NCBI RefSeq assembly: GCF_004323185.1
Contig: NZ_NAPS01000001.1
Location: forward strand, 2,988,645-3,042,570
DNA: 53,926 nucleotides
Direction of reading: 5' to 3'
From: Westiellopsis prolifica IICB1
GTDB taxonomy: Bacteria; Cyanobacteriota; Cyanobacteriia; Cyanobacteriales; Nostocaceae
The notes beneath the pieces were generated by a model. That model worked only from the letters and a program-made list of their open reading frames with translations, searched no databases and was not told the DNA's origin. Every line of letters starts with the position of its first letter. The stretch's first letter is position 1. A program made the translations under genes and the position numbers. Below, piece after piece: positions 34,010 through 43,719 of this stretch.

Positions 34010-34095
34010 ACCAATAACCAATGACCAATGACTATTGTACAGACGCGATGAATCGCGTCTACCAATGACCAATGACCAATGACCAATGACCAAAA
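34010..34095. repeat. GACCAAT heptamers around an AGACGCGAT palindrome
   Basis: Heptamers flank AGACGCGAT-GA-ATCGCGTCT (34041-34060). The array runs into the next gene: its ATG (34086) is part of a GACCAATG-type unit. Confidence 0.85.
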
Positions 34096-34634
34096 CTATC
34101 CTTCTTATCCTCACAAGTGTCCTGTTAATAAGCTGTTCATCTCTTCCAGCAGCAAAATCTTCCACTGATACACTTAGTTCTCAAATTCAACCAGTGAAAA
34201 CTGAGCAATTATCACTTGATACTAGTAAGGGTCAGCAGTTACCTATTTCCGCTCAGGCTGTTGTTCCCAATGGCACCAAAATTGATTTGGAAGTGGCACA
34301 AACACCAGAACAACAAGCAATGGGGTTAATGTATCGACCCGCTTTAAGCCCAAATCGAGGAATGTTGTTTCAATTTCCTACACCGATGGCGGTCAATTTT
34401 TGGATGAAAAATGTACCTGTACCTCTAGATATGGTTTTTCTACGCAAAGGAGTTGTGCAGGCGATCGCACCCGCTGTTCCACCTTGTACTGCTGAACGTT
34501 GCCCTACCTATGGTCCCAAAACCCTAGTAGATCAAGTCATTGAACTGCGTTCTGGACGAACTAGCGAACTAGGATTAAAAAAAGGAGATTTTGTTAAAAT
34601 TGCTTATTTGGACTCAGTTAAATTACGCAGATAA
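34086..34634 (+). CDS. DUF192 lipoprotein
   Basis: 182 residues. The N-terminus is a lipoprotein signal with lipobox LLISCS (Cys17). A Ser/Thr/Gln-rich linker precedes the DUF192 domain (about 60-182): EVAQTPEQQAMGLMYRP, MLFQFPTPMAVNFWMKNVPVPLDMVF and VIELRSGRTSELGLKKGD. The domain is a small beta-barrel of unknown activity common in periplasmic proteins. The start codon itself lies in STRR sequence (GACCAATGACC), so translation initiation uses repeat DNA. No close neighbours in an operon. Confidence 0.9.
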   Translation: MTKTILLILTSVLLISCSSLPAAKSSTDTLSSQIQPVKTEQLSLDTSKGQQLPISAQAVVPNGTKIDLEVAQTPEQQAMGLMYRPALSPNRGMLFQFPTPMAVNFWMKNVPVPLDMVFLRKGVVQAIAPAVPPCTAERCPTYGPKTLVDQVIELRSGRTSELGLKKGDFVKIAYLDSVKLRR

Positions 34635-35149
34635 AATATTCAACTATGATGCTAAAACGCTTATATGACAAGATATAAGAAAATTTTGATAAAAAAATAA
34701 TTAACTACCTAGTAAAAAAGTTAATAGTCAAGTTAATATTTAAAACAGTGTCAAACAGATAAGCCCTGACGTATTCAAGCTGGGGCCTATACTTTCGCTT
34801 TCTGTAACTAAAATCTATCTTTTGGCGTACGTGTAAAGATTCGCCAATGAGCGATTATTTAGCTAAGGAATCCTTCTCACTACAGGTGTGTTTAGCTAAA
34901 CAACTGAGGTAAAAAGGATAAACCCAACTTAGCTAGGTTAGCTACTCGATATTTACAAAGTAAAAGTAGCGCTACAATTAATAACTTCAACAGTGTTTTT
35001 ATTCAAAAACACAAGATGCACAAGCATCGTTTATCGATTGATTGTGTTAGCTCAGTGAATAATAAAAGGCTTGCTGTAAGCCCTGTGAACTAATACCTAA
35101 CAGTAGTCTCAGGGAAAAGCATAAACAAAATAAGGGGGTGAACTACAAA
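34635..35149. other. 515-bp spacer, possible structured leader of the DUF2949 gene
   Basis: No gene seen. AT-rich, free of STRRs (unlike most spacers here) and with several short foldbacks: TTAGCTAA pairs near 34858 and 34890, GGCTT/AAGCC at 35069-35083, and CCCTG/CAGGG at about 35084-35117 just before the AGGGGG Shine-Dalgarno. It could be a long 5' UTR or carry an unrecognised small RNA. Confidence 0.4.
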
Positions 35150-35344
35150 ATGCTACCATCTAACTACACACAACTAATTCGTTTTTTACAAGAGGATTTG
35201 GCAATTTCGGCGGCTTCTATCAATGTTGCACTCCGCCACAGCAAGCAAGATCCTGGCCCTTTGCCAATGATTCTTTGGCAGTACGGGTTGATAACTCTCG
35301 AACAGTTAGAACAAATCTACGACTGGATGGAAACTGCGGCATAG
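35150..35344 (+). CDS. DUF2949-family small protein
   Basis: 64 residues from ATG 35150, 11 nt after AGGGGG; a GTG at 35138 overlaps that Shine-Dalgarno sequence and is less likely. The protein is all-helical by pattern, with LIRFLQEDLAISAASINVAL and the conserved LPMILWQYGLITLEQLEQIYDWME. Family members occur in cyanobacteria and have no known function. It is a single gene with a long upstream spacer. Confidence 0.8.
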   Translation: MLPSNYTQLIRFLQEDLAISAASINVALRHSKQDPGPLPMILWQYGLITLEQLEQIYDWMETAA

Positions 35345-35987
35345 ATTAGGGATAGCTCGTTGAAGGAAACAAAAAATGTGTAATCAAGTGTGCTTCCTAC
35401 GAAGTCTCGCAAGAAGGATAGTGAGCTTAAGCAATTTATACTGTTTCACTTATAACAAGTTACAAGAGCGGGTTGATAATTCAGCCCGCTCTTTAAATTT
35501 GTTAACAATTTGTCATTGGTCATTGGTCATTGGTAGACGCGATGAATCGCGTCTGTACAATAGTCATTGGTCATTGGTCATTTGTACTTTGTAATAAAGC
35601 AATGGCTAGTAATTAAAATGTTTTAAATAAATAATTTTTATAGTAGTATTATTTCGGTTGTCTATTTGTAACAAAGGTTCTATTTTTATAATTAAAATAC
35701 TTAATATAGTTATTTCATCCGTAAAAATAATATAAATACGCGTATTTCTGTATTGTTTTTATATTCTTATCTAAGTAGAACAGCCTCAATAATTAAAGGT
35801 TTATAATCAGGACTTTAGTCCTCACATAAGGACTGTACGCCTAGCGTTTCCATAGGGTAGTCCTTACTACGAACTAGATTTTAGTAATTTGACATTACTT
35901 CACATAGTTTGTTTTTTTCAAATCGTTCTACTTATATATTAAGAATGTATGAACAAAAGTATAATCATAAACCCCTATTAATGACGC
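35345..35987. other. 643-bp spacer with repeats
   Basis: No gene supported. It contains GTCATTG heptamers (35508-35530 and 35565-35585) flanking AGACGCGAT-GA-ATCGCGTCT (35535-35554), an AT-rich stretch, and a GGACTTTAGTCC-type foldback (about 35812-35875) of the family also seen at 22744-22800. Confidence 0.7.
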
Positions 35988-38837
35988 GTGTCTACACGTT
36001 TTGTTATTCCTGTGTCTTTATCAATTCCCTCTTCTTCCCTACTCCAGCAAATACCAGTCGGCTTAATGGTATTGGGTACAAATGCAGAAATTCTCTTTTG
36101 CAATGTGTTAGGTTCTCAATTGCTACATCGTACAGAACAAGAACTTTTGGGAACTACTGCTTTTGATGGTAGTTGGCAAGTTTTGCAAGCAGATGGAACA
36201 GCATTTGTTAATCCAAGACTGCTGCTTTCAAAACAAGAAAATTTGGTATTGGGTATTACTCATCCCCAAAATAGTAGTTACATTTGGTTGCTGGTAAATA
36301 CTCAACTGCAAGATCATACAAAGCAAACAATTTGTACTTTCAGTCAGATTACTGAACGACAAAGTAGTGAAGTTAGCCTGCATCACACTCAAACTCGCTT
36401 GGAACAACAAAATCAAGTTTTGTTGACACTGGCTAAGAGTAAAACTATGGCATTAGGTGATTTAAATAATGCTTTAGATGAAATTACAGAAGCTGCTGCT
36501 AGGACATTGAGAGTAGAACGTGTTAGCGTTTGGCTTTACAATCGCGATCGCTCCAAAATTCACTGTCTCAATCTCTACGAGCAAACGCTAAACCGTCACA
36601 GTAGTGGTACAGAATTAGCAGCAATAAACTATCCAGAATACTTTCAAGCATTAGAAACAGAGCGTACTATTGCTGCTAATGATGCTTATACCGATCCTCG
36701 TACCTGGGAATTTGGGACAGCCTATTTACCTGCGGTTGGCGTCACATCTATGTTAGATGCACCTATTTGGTTAGAAGGGAAAATGATTGGGGTAGTCTGT
36801 CACGAATTTACTGGGGGTGTGCGCCATTGGACTATTGAAGAACAAAATTTTGGGGGTTGTATTGCTGACTTAGTTACTTTAGCAATGGAGGCAAACCAGC
36901 GTCAAAAAGCCCAAGAGGCCCTACGACAAAGTGAAGCCAAGTTTCATAAACTTACAACCCACATGCCAGGGGTAATATATCAGTTTGTCCTACATCCTGA
37001 TGGTTCGATGGATTTTCCCTATCTCAGTTCCTATTGTCGGGAAATGTTTGAATTAGAGCCAGAACAGGTACAACAAAATGGGGAACTGGTACTATCACAA
37101 GTTCATCCTGATGATCGCCCCAGTTTAGATGAGTCTATTGCTATCTCAGCTACAACCTTACAACCTTGGGTCTGGGAAGGACGTTTTATTAATCCTAGTG
37201 GAAGGTTGAAGTGGCTTTCTGGTGCTTCTCGTCCAGAGAAACTGGCAAATGGTGATATTCTCTGGGATGGCTTGTTAATGGACATTACAGAACGCAAACA
37301 CACTGAAGCTGCTTTAGCGAAGCGAGAACGTTATTTAGCAACACTAGTAGAAGTACAACGGCGATTGCTAGCTGATGATACTGATGGCAATTGTTACACA
37401 CATATTTTAGAACCTTTAGGGCAAGCTTCTGGTGCTAGTCGTGTTTACCTGTTCGAGAACTTGCGAAATCATACAGAAAAATTGTTTCCTCGCCAGCGTG
37501 GCGTCTGGTGCGCTAAAGAAATTAACAACCTAAACTTACAAAATTTACCCTTGCTAGAGATTTTTCCCCGTTGGATTGAATTGTTAGCAAGGGGTGATAT
37601 TGTTGCAGGTATAGCTACAGAATTTCCCCAGCCAGAACAAGGCATACTTAATACTCATAAAATTTTCTCGATTCTGGTTCTGCCCCTAATAGTAAACAAT
37701 AAATTCTGGGGCTTTATTGGTTTTGATAATTGCCAAGAAGCACGTTCTTGGGATTCCTTGGAAGTAGATTTATTAGCAGCAGCCGCCGCAGCAATTGCTC
37801 TCCACCAAGAAAGAGCATTAGCAGAAAAATCATTATCTCAGGCTAAGGAGGAATTAGAAATTCAGATAGACAAGCGAACCAAGGCTTTAAAAGATGCTAA
37901 TTACCAATTATTATTAGAAATTTCCGAACGTTCTGCCGCGCAACGTGCCTTACAAGTATCTTTAGAAAATTTGAAAAAAGCCCAAACTCAACTTGTTCAA
38001 AGTGAAAAAATGTCTTCTTTAGGACAAATTGTTGCTGGTATTGCCCATGAAATTAATAATCCGATCAGTTTTATTGCTGGCAATTTACTATATGCCAATC
38101 AATACACATCTGATCTACTTGATATGTTGCGCTTGTATCAAAAATACTGTCCTCAACCAGGAGCAGAAATTTTCAAGCGATCGCAAGAAATAGATTTCGA
38201 TTTTTTGGTAATAGATTTGCCTAAACTTTTGGAATCTATGGAAGTGGGTGCTAAACGTATTAGTGATATAGTCCTCTCTTTAAGAAACTTCTCACGCCTT
38301 GATGAAGCTGAGATGAAATCTGTGAATTTGCACGAAGGCATAGAAAGTACTCTATTAATTTTACAACACCGACTTAATTCTCAAAATCGTAATTCTGCAA
38401 TTCAAATTATTAAAGATTATGGCAAATTACCCAACATTGAATGCTATCCAGATAAACTCAATCAAGTCTTTTTTAATATTCTGAATAATGCCATCGATGC
38501 TTTAGAAGAGTCAACCGTTCATCGTCAACAGTCGATAGTTATAAATTCTGGACTTTTGACTAAATCAGAAATTCGCATTTCCACAGAACTTGCTGTTAAT
38601 AATATCCGCGTACGAATTGCTGATAATGGTCCTGGGATGAGTGAACAAGTCAAAGCACAAGTATTTGATCCCTTCTTTACTACCAAACCTGCTGGTCGTG
38701 GTTCTGGTTTAGGATTATCTATTAGCTATCAAATTGTCGTTGAAAGTCATAAAGGCGTGTTGTGTTGCACTTCTAAACAAGGAGAAGGAACAGAATTTTG
38801 TATTGAAATTCCAGTTTGGCAGAATGTAACTTCCTAA
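35988..38837 (+). CDS. Multi-sensor histidine kinase (PAS-GAF-PAS-GAF-HisKA-HATPase)
   Basis: 949 residues from GTG 35988, soluble. Domains by pattern: N-terminal PAS (about 15-120), GAF (about 155-305, with VERVSVWLYNRDRSKIHCLNLYE), PAS with PAC-like end (about 320-440, ending MDITERKHTEAAL), second GAF (about 455-605), coiled coil (about 610-680), HisKA with IVAGIAHEINNPISFIAGNL (His687) and HATPase_c with DNGPGM and GSGLGLSISYQIV. The first GAF domain is clearly homologous to that of the kinase at 43933-46284. No Cys in a phytochrome-like position is evident. No adjacent regulator. Signal unknown. Confidence 0.9.
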   Translation: MSTRFVIPVSLSIPSSSLLQQIPVGLMVLGTNAEILFCNVLGSQLLHRTEQELLGTTAFDGSWQVLQADGTAFVNPRLLLSKQENLVLGITHPQNSSYIWLLVNTQLQDHTKQTICTFSQITERQSSEVSLHHTQTRLEQQNQVLLTLAKSKTMALGDLNNALDEITEAAARTLRVERVSVWLYNRDRSKIHCLNLYEQTLNRHSSGTELAAINYPEYFQALETERTIAANDAYTDPRTWEFGTAYLPAVGVTSMLDAPIWLEGKMIGVVCHEFTGGVRHWTIEEQNFGGCIADLVTLAMEANQRQKAQEALRQSEAKFHKLTTHMPGVIYQFVLHPDGSMDFPYLSSYCREMFELEPEQVQQNGELVLSQVHPDDRPSLDESIAISATTLQPWVWEGRFINPSGRLKWLSGASRPEKLANGDILWDGLLMDITERKHTEAALAKRERYLATLVEVQRRLLADDTDGNCYTHILEPLGQASGASRVYLFENLRNHTEKLFPRQRGVWCAKEINNLNLQNLPLLEIFPRWIELLARGDIVAGIATEFPQPEQGILNTHKIFSILVLPLIVNNKFWGFIGFDNCQEARSWDSLEVDLLAAAAAAIALHQERALAEKSLSQAKEELEIQIDKRTKALKDANYQLLLEISERSAAQRALQVSLENLKKAQTQLVQSEKMSSLGQIVAGIAHEINNPISFIAGNLLYANQYTSDLLDMLRLYQKYCPQPGAEIFKRSQEIDFDFLVIDLPKLLESMEVGAKRISDIVLSLRNFSRLDEAEMKSVNLHEGIESTLLILQHRLNSQNRNSAIQIIKDYGKLPNIECYPDKLNQVFFNILNNAIDALEESTVHRQQSIVINSGLLTKSEIRISTELAVNNIRVRIADNGPGMSEQVKAQVFDPFFTTKPAGRGSGLGLSISYQIVVESHKGVLCCTSKQGEGTEFCIEIPVWQNVTS

Positions 38838-38974
38838 AAACACAGAACTTACATTCGTAGTGAGGACTTTAGTCCTGATTTTTCACCACCGACTTATCCT
38901 TAGAGAAAGAGGTCAAGGCGATCGCACCTCCGCTAAAACCTAAATAGAAAGAATATTATTGAAGGTGCCAAGCA

Positions 38975-40177
38975 ATGGCAGATAAATCTCAAAAAGATAA
39001 AAAAACAGATAATACACCTGCTACCGATATCAAAGAAGATAAGCATACTTTATTAGAATCCTTTGCCGAAACATTAGGCTGTGCAGCAGGAACTGCTGTG
39101 GGAGTAGGAACAGTAGCTGGTAGCACTGCGATCGAAGCTGGAAAAGCAGTTGCAGAAACAGCAGCTGAAGTAGGGGAAGCAGCAGCCAAGCAAGCACGAC
39201 ACCTAATTGAGCAAGCAACTCATACAGCAGGACATGTAACAGAACGTCTCGGTGAGAATTGGCTTATCCGTAGAGTTGCTGGGGTGTTAAACCTTAATTG
39301 GTTGGTTGGTGCGAGTGACAATGTTGATTTAGAAAAATCCGCAGCTACGGTGAAAAAGCTTCAGCAAGAACATCCTGATGAATCACCTAGCCAAATTGCT
39401 CACCGGATTATGGTAGAGAAAGCAGCGAAAGCAGGTGGAATAGGGTTTGCAAGTAGTATATTACCAGGATTTGCCGCGGCCCTATTGGCGATAGATTTAG
39501 CAGCTACAACCCAGTTGCAGTCAGAAATGATTTATCAGATTGCTGCCTCCTATGGGTTAGATTTAAAAGATCAGAGCCGTAAAGGTGAAGTGTTGGCAAT
39601 TTTTGGTTTAGCTTTCGGTGGTGGTCGTCTGTTGAGAACAGCAGGTTTAGGTTTGTTGCGAAATGTACCTTTTGCTGGGGCGGTGATTGGTGCTAGCTCA
39701 AACGCAACGATGATTTATTCTTTAGGATATGCGGCTTGTCGATTTTATGAAGCCAAGCTAGATGAATCCAAATCTTTAACTTCTGAAGAAACTTTAGCAG
39801 AACTCAAGCAAGAAAGCGAAAATTATTTAGAAACTGCGATCGCTCAACAAACAGTGATGGATCAAATTTTAGTTCACATGATCCTCGCCAGACATCCAGA
39901 CAAGACTTGGGAAGAAATTTTACCAGAGTTACAAGCCTTAAATCTCAGTCCAGCTTCTTTAGAAGTAATAGGCAAAGATATTAAATCACCCCAGCCATTG
40001 CAAGAACTGCTGAATCAACTTAACCGAGATTTTGCCATACCACTGTTAGTTCAGGGTTACAAAATTGCCAAAATAGATGGTGAAATTAAGCCAGCAGAAC
40101 AAAAAGTAATTGATGCGATCGCCACTAAATTTAGTATTGATTTGAACAAAATTCAGTCAATAGTCAATAGTCAATAG
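38975..40177 (+). CDS. Hypothetical protein with glycine-rich hydrophobic core and TerB-like C-terminus
   Basis: 400 residues. The N-terminus is Lys/Asp-rich and disordered (1-30), then an Ala/Gly-rich amphipathic region (35-90) and a hydrophobic central part (about 150-245) with possible membrane helices (GFASSILPGFAAALLAIDLA, NVPFAGAVIGASSNATMIYS), recalling EcsC/DUF697-type proteins. The C-terminal 60 residues resemble a TerB-like helical module (LLVQGYKIAKIDGEIKPAEQ, with the acidic KIDGEI turn). The last residues IVNSQ and the stop are encoded by GTCAATA heptamers. Function unknown. Confidence 0.65.
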   Translation: MADKSQKDKKTDNTPATDIKEDKHTLLESFAETLGCAAGTAVGVGTVAGSTAIEAGKAVAETAAEVGEAAAKQARHLIEQATHTAGHVTERLGENWLIRRVAGVLNLNWLVGASDNVDLEKSAATVKKLQQEHPDESPSQIAHRIMVEKAAKAGGIGFASSILPGFAAALLAIDLAATTQLQSEMIYQIAASYGLDLKDQSRKGEVLAIFGLAFGGGRLLRTAGLGLLRNVPFAGAVIGASSNATMIYSLGYAACRFYEAKLDESKSLTSEETLAELKQESENYLETAIAQQTVMDQILVHMILARHPDKTWEEILPELQALNLSPASLEVIGKDIKSPQPLQELLNQLNRDFAIPLLVQGYKIAKIDGEIKPAEQKVIDAIATKFSIDLNKIQSIVNSQ

Positions 40178-40186
40178 TCCAAAATA

Positions 40187-40345
40187 GGCGTTGCTAAATT
40201 TGGTCATGAATGATGTTTGTGTACATATTTGTCGTTCGATAGGAAATCCTTGTAGAGACGCGTTCGCTTTTAGCGTTTCCGCAGGGTAATTTCGCGTCTC
40301 TACATAAGCGTGAATGATAAATTCATATCTTGATTCAGCAACGCC
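40187..40345. mobile_element. MITE-like element, 159 bp
   Basis: GGCGTTGCTAAAT (40187-40199) and ATTCAGCAACGCC (40333-40345) are inverted repeats with one mismatch. Inside lies the TGTAGAGACGCG...CGCGTCTCTACA palindrome (40251-40304). A solitary right-end sequence (AATTCATATTTTGATTCAGC) recurs at about 46582-46601, just upstream of the GNAT gene. Confidence 0.65.
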
Positions 40346-40602
40346 CAAAAATATATGTAGCTCCCCGACAACTCATGGGGATACAACTGGCGAATAGGGG
40401 GTCATCCTCTAACAGGATTTTGGATTACCCTGCGGGAAGTCGCTTACGCGTCTATGGATTTTGGATTTTGGATTTTGGAATTGATCCCACAAATCAATCT
40501 GGGGGTTTGTTGGAGTTTACAAATTCAGGATTTGATTGTATTGTTTTGAGCAAATTTCGCACAAGATTATGCTTCCGCAATCCCCGATTCCTGATCCCCA
40601 AT
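40346..40602. repeat. Repeat-derived spacer before the LpxB-related gene
   Basis: Contains the inverted copy of the 32980-region sequence (GGGGGTCATCCTCTAACAGG, 40398-40417) and GGATTTT heptamers (40451-40480). An in-frame extension of the next gene to 40330 runs through this repeat DNA and is not credible as protein. Confidence 0.75.
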
Positions 40603-41802
40603 ATGTCTTCCAAGCGAATCTTATTTATCAGTAACGGCCATGGAGAGGACAACCACACCTCTCATGTGATTCAAACCCTGCGTCAATTATGTCCTTCTGT
40701 TGAAATGGCAGCAATGCCAATTGTGGGGGAAGGAAAAGCTTACCGCAACTTGAACATCCCGATTATTGGGCCGACGCAAAGAATGCCCTCTGGGGGATTC
40801 TTCTATATGAGGCGTTTGTATTTGCTCAAAGATTTTCAATCGGGATTAATTGGATTAACGTGGCGACAGTTACAAGCGGTGTTACATTATGCTCCTGACT
40901 GCGATTTGATTATGGCTACTGGGGATTTTATCTCCCAGACATTTGCTTATTTAACAAAGCGTCCCTTTGTCTCTTTTATTTCTTGTCTTTCTGCGCTTTA
41001 TGAAGGAAAATTGCGTCTAAATCCGCTTTTGTGGCACGATTTGAATTCTTCTCAATGCTTGACAGTGTTCACCAGAGATGCATATACCGCTGGTGATCTG
41101 CAACGGCAAGGTATAACTAAAGCTAAGTTTGGTGGTATCCCTGCTTTAGACTGGCTCGTTCCCACTGGCAAAAACTTGGATCTCAAACCAAATGTTCCCG
41201 CGATCGCTCTGTTACCAGGATCTCGAATGCCAGAAGCGGCGCGAAATTTCCGTTTGCAGTTGCAATTGGTGTTAGAAATTGCCAAAGTGGCGTCTGGGCA
41301 AGAATTACAGTTTTATGCAGCCTTAGTCCCAGATTTAATGCAGGAACTAGATGACATTGCCAAAAGTCAAAGTTGGCAGCACGAGCAAGGCTTACTCACC
41401 TATGCTTCTGCTGGAGGTTCTCCCGTGGAAGTGAGATGTTATTCAGATGCCTTCAGTGACATTGTATGTTACTCTACCCTCGTGATTGGGATGGCAGGAT
41501 TAGCAGTGGATTTAGCAGTTGCGATCGGCAAACCTGTGATCCAAATTCCCGGAGAAGGACCGCAGTTTACCTATCAATTTGCAGAAGCACAAACACGACT
41601 GTTGGGTATAAATGCCCAAACTATTGGTACCAAACCCGCAACCCCTGAGATTCTCAAGCAAGCGGCTCAACGATCAATCGAAACTTTGCAAGATGCGGAA
41701 TACCTCGCCAAGTGCAAAGAAAATGGCCCTAAGCGATTTGGTCCACCTGGTGCATCTGATAGAATTGCCCGCTTTTTGCTAACTCATTTGGGGGAAAATT
41801 AG
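40603..41802 (+). CDS. Lipid-A-disaccharide synthase-related (LpxB-like) glycosyltransferase
   Basis: 399 residues from ATG 40603, where the product starts MSSKRILFISNGHGEDNHT like its relatives; 91 in-frame upstream codons come from repeats and are excluded. It has a GT-B fold with SNGHGEDNHTSHVIQTL (N-terminal), IMATGDFISQTFAYL, ALLPGSRMPEAARNFRLQL (start of the second domain, about 204-222) and VIGMAGLAVDLAVAIGKPVI near the C-terminus. This cyanobacterial family resembles LpxB but its acceptor is not established. It is followed by the ABC exporter on the same strand (180 nt), which might export its product. Confidence 0.88.
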   Translation: MSSKRILFISNGHGEDNHTSHVIQTLRQLCPSVEMAAMPIVGEGKAYRNLNIPIIGPTQRMPSGGFFYMRRLYLLKDFQSGLIGLTWRQLQAVLHYAPDCDLIMATGDFISQTFAYLTKRPFVSFISCLSALYEGKLRLNPLLWHDLNSSQCLTVFTRDAYTAGDLQRQGITKAKFGGIPALDWLVPTGKNLDLKPNVPAIALLPGSRMPEAARNFRLQLQLVLEIAKVASGQELQFYAALVPDLMQELDDIAKSQSWQHEQGLLTYASAGGSPVEVRCYSDAFSDIVCYSTLVIGMAGLAVDLAVAIGKPVIQIPGEGPQFTYQFAEAQTRLLGINAQTIGTKPATPEILKQAAQRSIETLQDAEYLAKCKENGPKRFGPPGASDRIARFLLTHLGEN

Positions 41803-41846
41803 TATTTGCTGCTAAAGCTGGCGATTCTCAATAAACATAGGAATTG

Positions 41847-41928
41847 GTAGGGTGCGTTATGGACGAACGTCCTAACGCACCGAAAACCACCGGATGGTGC
41901 GTTGCGCTATGCGACAACACACCCTACA
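41847..41928. repeat. GGTGCGTTA palindromic repeat
   Basis: GGTGCGTTATGGAC and its near-complement ending TAACGCACC (41851-41881) are enclosed by TAGGGTG/CACCCTA (about 41848-41926). A common cyanobacterial spacer repeat type. Confidence 0.75.
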
Positions 41929-41982
41929 AAACTTATCCCCAATCCCCAATCCCCAAATGAATTTCATTTTGTGCAACTACTT

Positions 41983-43719
41983 ATGAAAGTCCGTTCTAGC
42001 TACTCGCAATTGTTACCTTATCTGTGGCCCGAATGGCCTTTGTTAGTTCGGGGATTAGTTTGTATTTTAGGATTTGTGTTATTTACCTTAGCATTGCCCT
42101 ACCTAGCAGGTCAGGTCGCTTTTTTTGTTGGTCAGGGAAAAGTTAACCAGATTGCGTACTGGCTCGGACTAGCTACTCTAGTATTTTTAGTGCGGGGGCT
42201 TTGCCAATACGGGCAGAATATCTTTATGATCGCTGCTGCTCTCAACATGGTTTTAAACTTGCGTAAGCGAGTCTATGCTCATCTGCACAAACTGGGATTA
42301 GATTTCTTTGAAACCACACAGACGGGCGACCTTACTTATCGTCTCACTGAAGATATTGACCGAGTCGGCGAGATTGTTGACAAGCTATCTCATCAGTTTC
42401 TTTCCAATTTCTTGCAATTAATTGCTATTCCCGCTTACATGCTCTACCTGAATTGGAGACTGACTCTCGCAGGTTTGATTTTGGCTCCTTTCGTGGCTTG
42501 GTTAATCGGACTATTTGGTCAGCGATTACTTGTTTTATCTCGTCAGAGTCAAAATCATGTTTCTAATCTGTCTGCACTCCTAACTGAAGTATTTAGCGGT
42601 ATTCGCATTGTTCAGGCTTTTGCAGCCCAAGGGTATGAAATCAACCGGTTTAACCAAGAAGCAGAATACAATCGTCAGGCTAGGTATCGCGCTCAACAAC
42701 TCAAATCGGTTCAGTTTCCGGTGGTAGGTTTTTTGGAAGCAGTTAGTATTATGCTGCTGTTTTTATTGGGAGGATGGCAAATTTCTCAAGGAAACCTAAC
42801 TTCTCAAGGCTTTATCAGCTTCTTGACTGCTGTGGCTCTATTAATCCAGCCCATCGACCTGATGATTAGTAATTACAACGAGTACAAACAGACCGAAGCT
42901 TCCGTAGAACGCATCTTTGAACTAATGGCGAGAAAGCCTAGTATCAGCGAAAAACCAGATGCAAAGGAACTGCCACGAGTTGTTGGTAAGGTAGAGTATC
43001 GTCATGTTAATTTTGCCTACCATCCTGGTCAGCCAGTTCTCAAGGATTTGTGTTTACGTGCTTCTCCTGGAGATGTCATCGCCTTGGTTGGTTCTTCTGG
43101 AGCAGGAAAATCGACGTTAATTAATCTGTTACTTCGCTTTTACGATCCTCAGTCAGGTCAAATTTTGATTGATGGTATTGATCTGCGTGATGTGAGATTG
43201 AATAGCCTCCGGCGTCAGATTGGCATTGTACCTCAAGAAATTACCTTATTTTCAGGAACGATCGCCCAAAATATTGGTTATGGTCAACAGGAATTAGATT
43301 TAAAAGCGATTCAGGAAGCTGCAAAGATTGCTAACGCTCACTCTTTTATCACCCAATTTCCTCAAGGCTATCATACCTGGGTAGGCGAGCGCGGCGTGAA
43401 CCTATCAGGAGGACAGCGCCAGCGACTAGCAATAGCAAGAGCAATAGTTAACAACCCGCGAATTCTCATCCTTGATGAGGCGACCTCCGCTCTAGATTCG
43501 GAATCAGAAGCACTAGTTCAAGAAGCACTTGAGCGAGTCATGCAAAACCGTACTGTATTTATTATTGCCCATCGCCTCAGCAGTGTTCGTCGCGCAGACT
43601 CAATTCTCGTCCTAGAACAGGGACAAGTAGTTGAAGAAGGTACTCACACCTCTCTGTTGTCTAAGGAAGGCAGGTATGCTCGTTTTTACGCCCAACAATT
43701 TTACTCTACGCAGGAGTGA
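41983..43719 (+). CDS. ABC exporter, fused permease and ATPase (MsbA/ABCB type)
   Basis: 578 residues from ATG 41983; 27 upstream in-frame codons include CCCCAAT repeats and are excluded. Six TM helices (about 20-310) are followed by a nucleotide-binding domain with Walker A GSSGAGKST (about 368-376), signature LSGGQRQRLAIARA (about 474-487), Walker B ILILDEATSALD (about 494-505) and the H-loop IIAHRLSSVRRAD. Homodimeric exporters of this class move lipids, lipopolysaccharide precursors or peptides. Linkage to the LpxB-related gene upstream suggests a glycolipid substrate, but that is inference. Tandem repeats follow the stop. Confidence 0.93.
   Translation: MKVRSSYSQLLPYLWPEWPLLVRGLVCILGFVLFTLALPYLAGQVAFFVGQGKVNQIAYWLGLATLVFLVRGLCQYGQNIFMIAAALNMVLNLRKRVYAHLHKLGLDFFETTQTGDLTYRLTEDIDRVGEIVDKLSHQFLSNFLQLIAIPAYMLYLNWRLTLAGLILAPFVAWLIGLFGQRLLVLSRQSQNHVSNLSALLTEVFSGIRIVQAFAAQGYEINRFNQEAEYNRQARYRAQQLKSVQFPVVGFLEAVSIMLLFLLGGWQISQGNLTSQGFISFLTAVALLIQPIDLMISNYNEYKQTEASVERIFELMARKPSISEKPDAKELPRVVGKVEYRHVNFAYHPGQPVLKDLCLRASPGDVIALVGSSGAGKSTLINLLLRFYDPQSGQILIDGIDLRDVRLNSLRRQIGIVPQEITLFSGTIAQNIGYGQQELDLKAIQEAAKIANAHSFITQFPQGYHTWVGERGVNLSGGQRQRLAIARAIVNNPRILILDEATSALDSESEALVQEALERVMQNRTVFIIAHRLSSVRRADSILVLEQGQVVEEGTHTSLLSKEGRYARFYAQQFYSTQE

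Noticed and set aside
40330-40602. In-frame 91-residue N-terminal extension of the LpxB-related protein
   Set aside because: It is translated from dispersed repeats and GGATTTT heptamers. The family N-terminus begins at ATG 40603.
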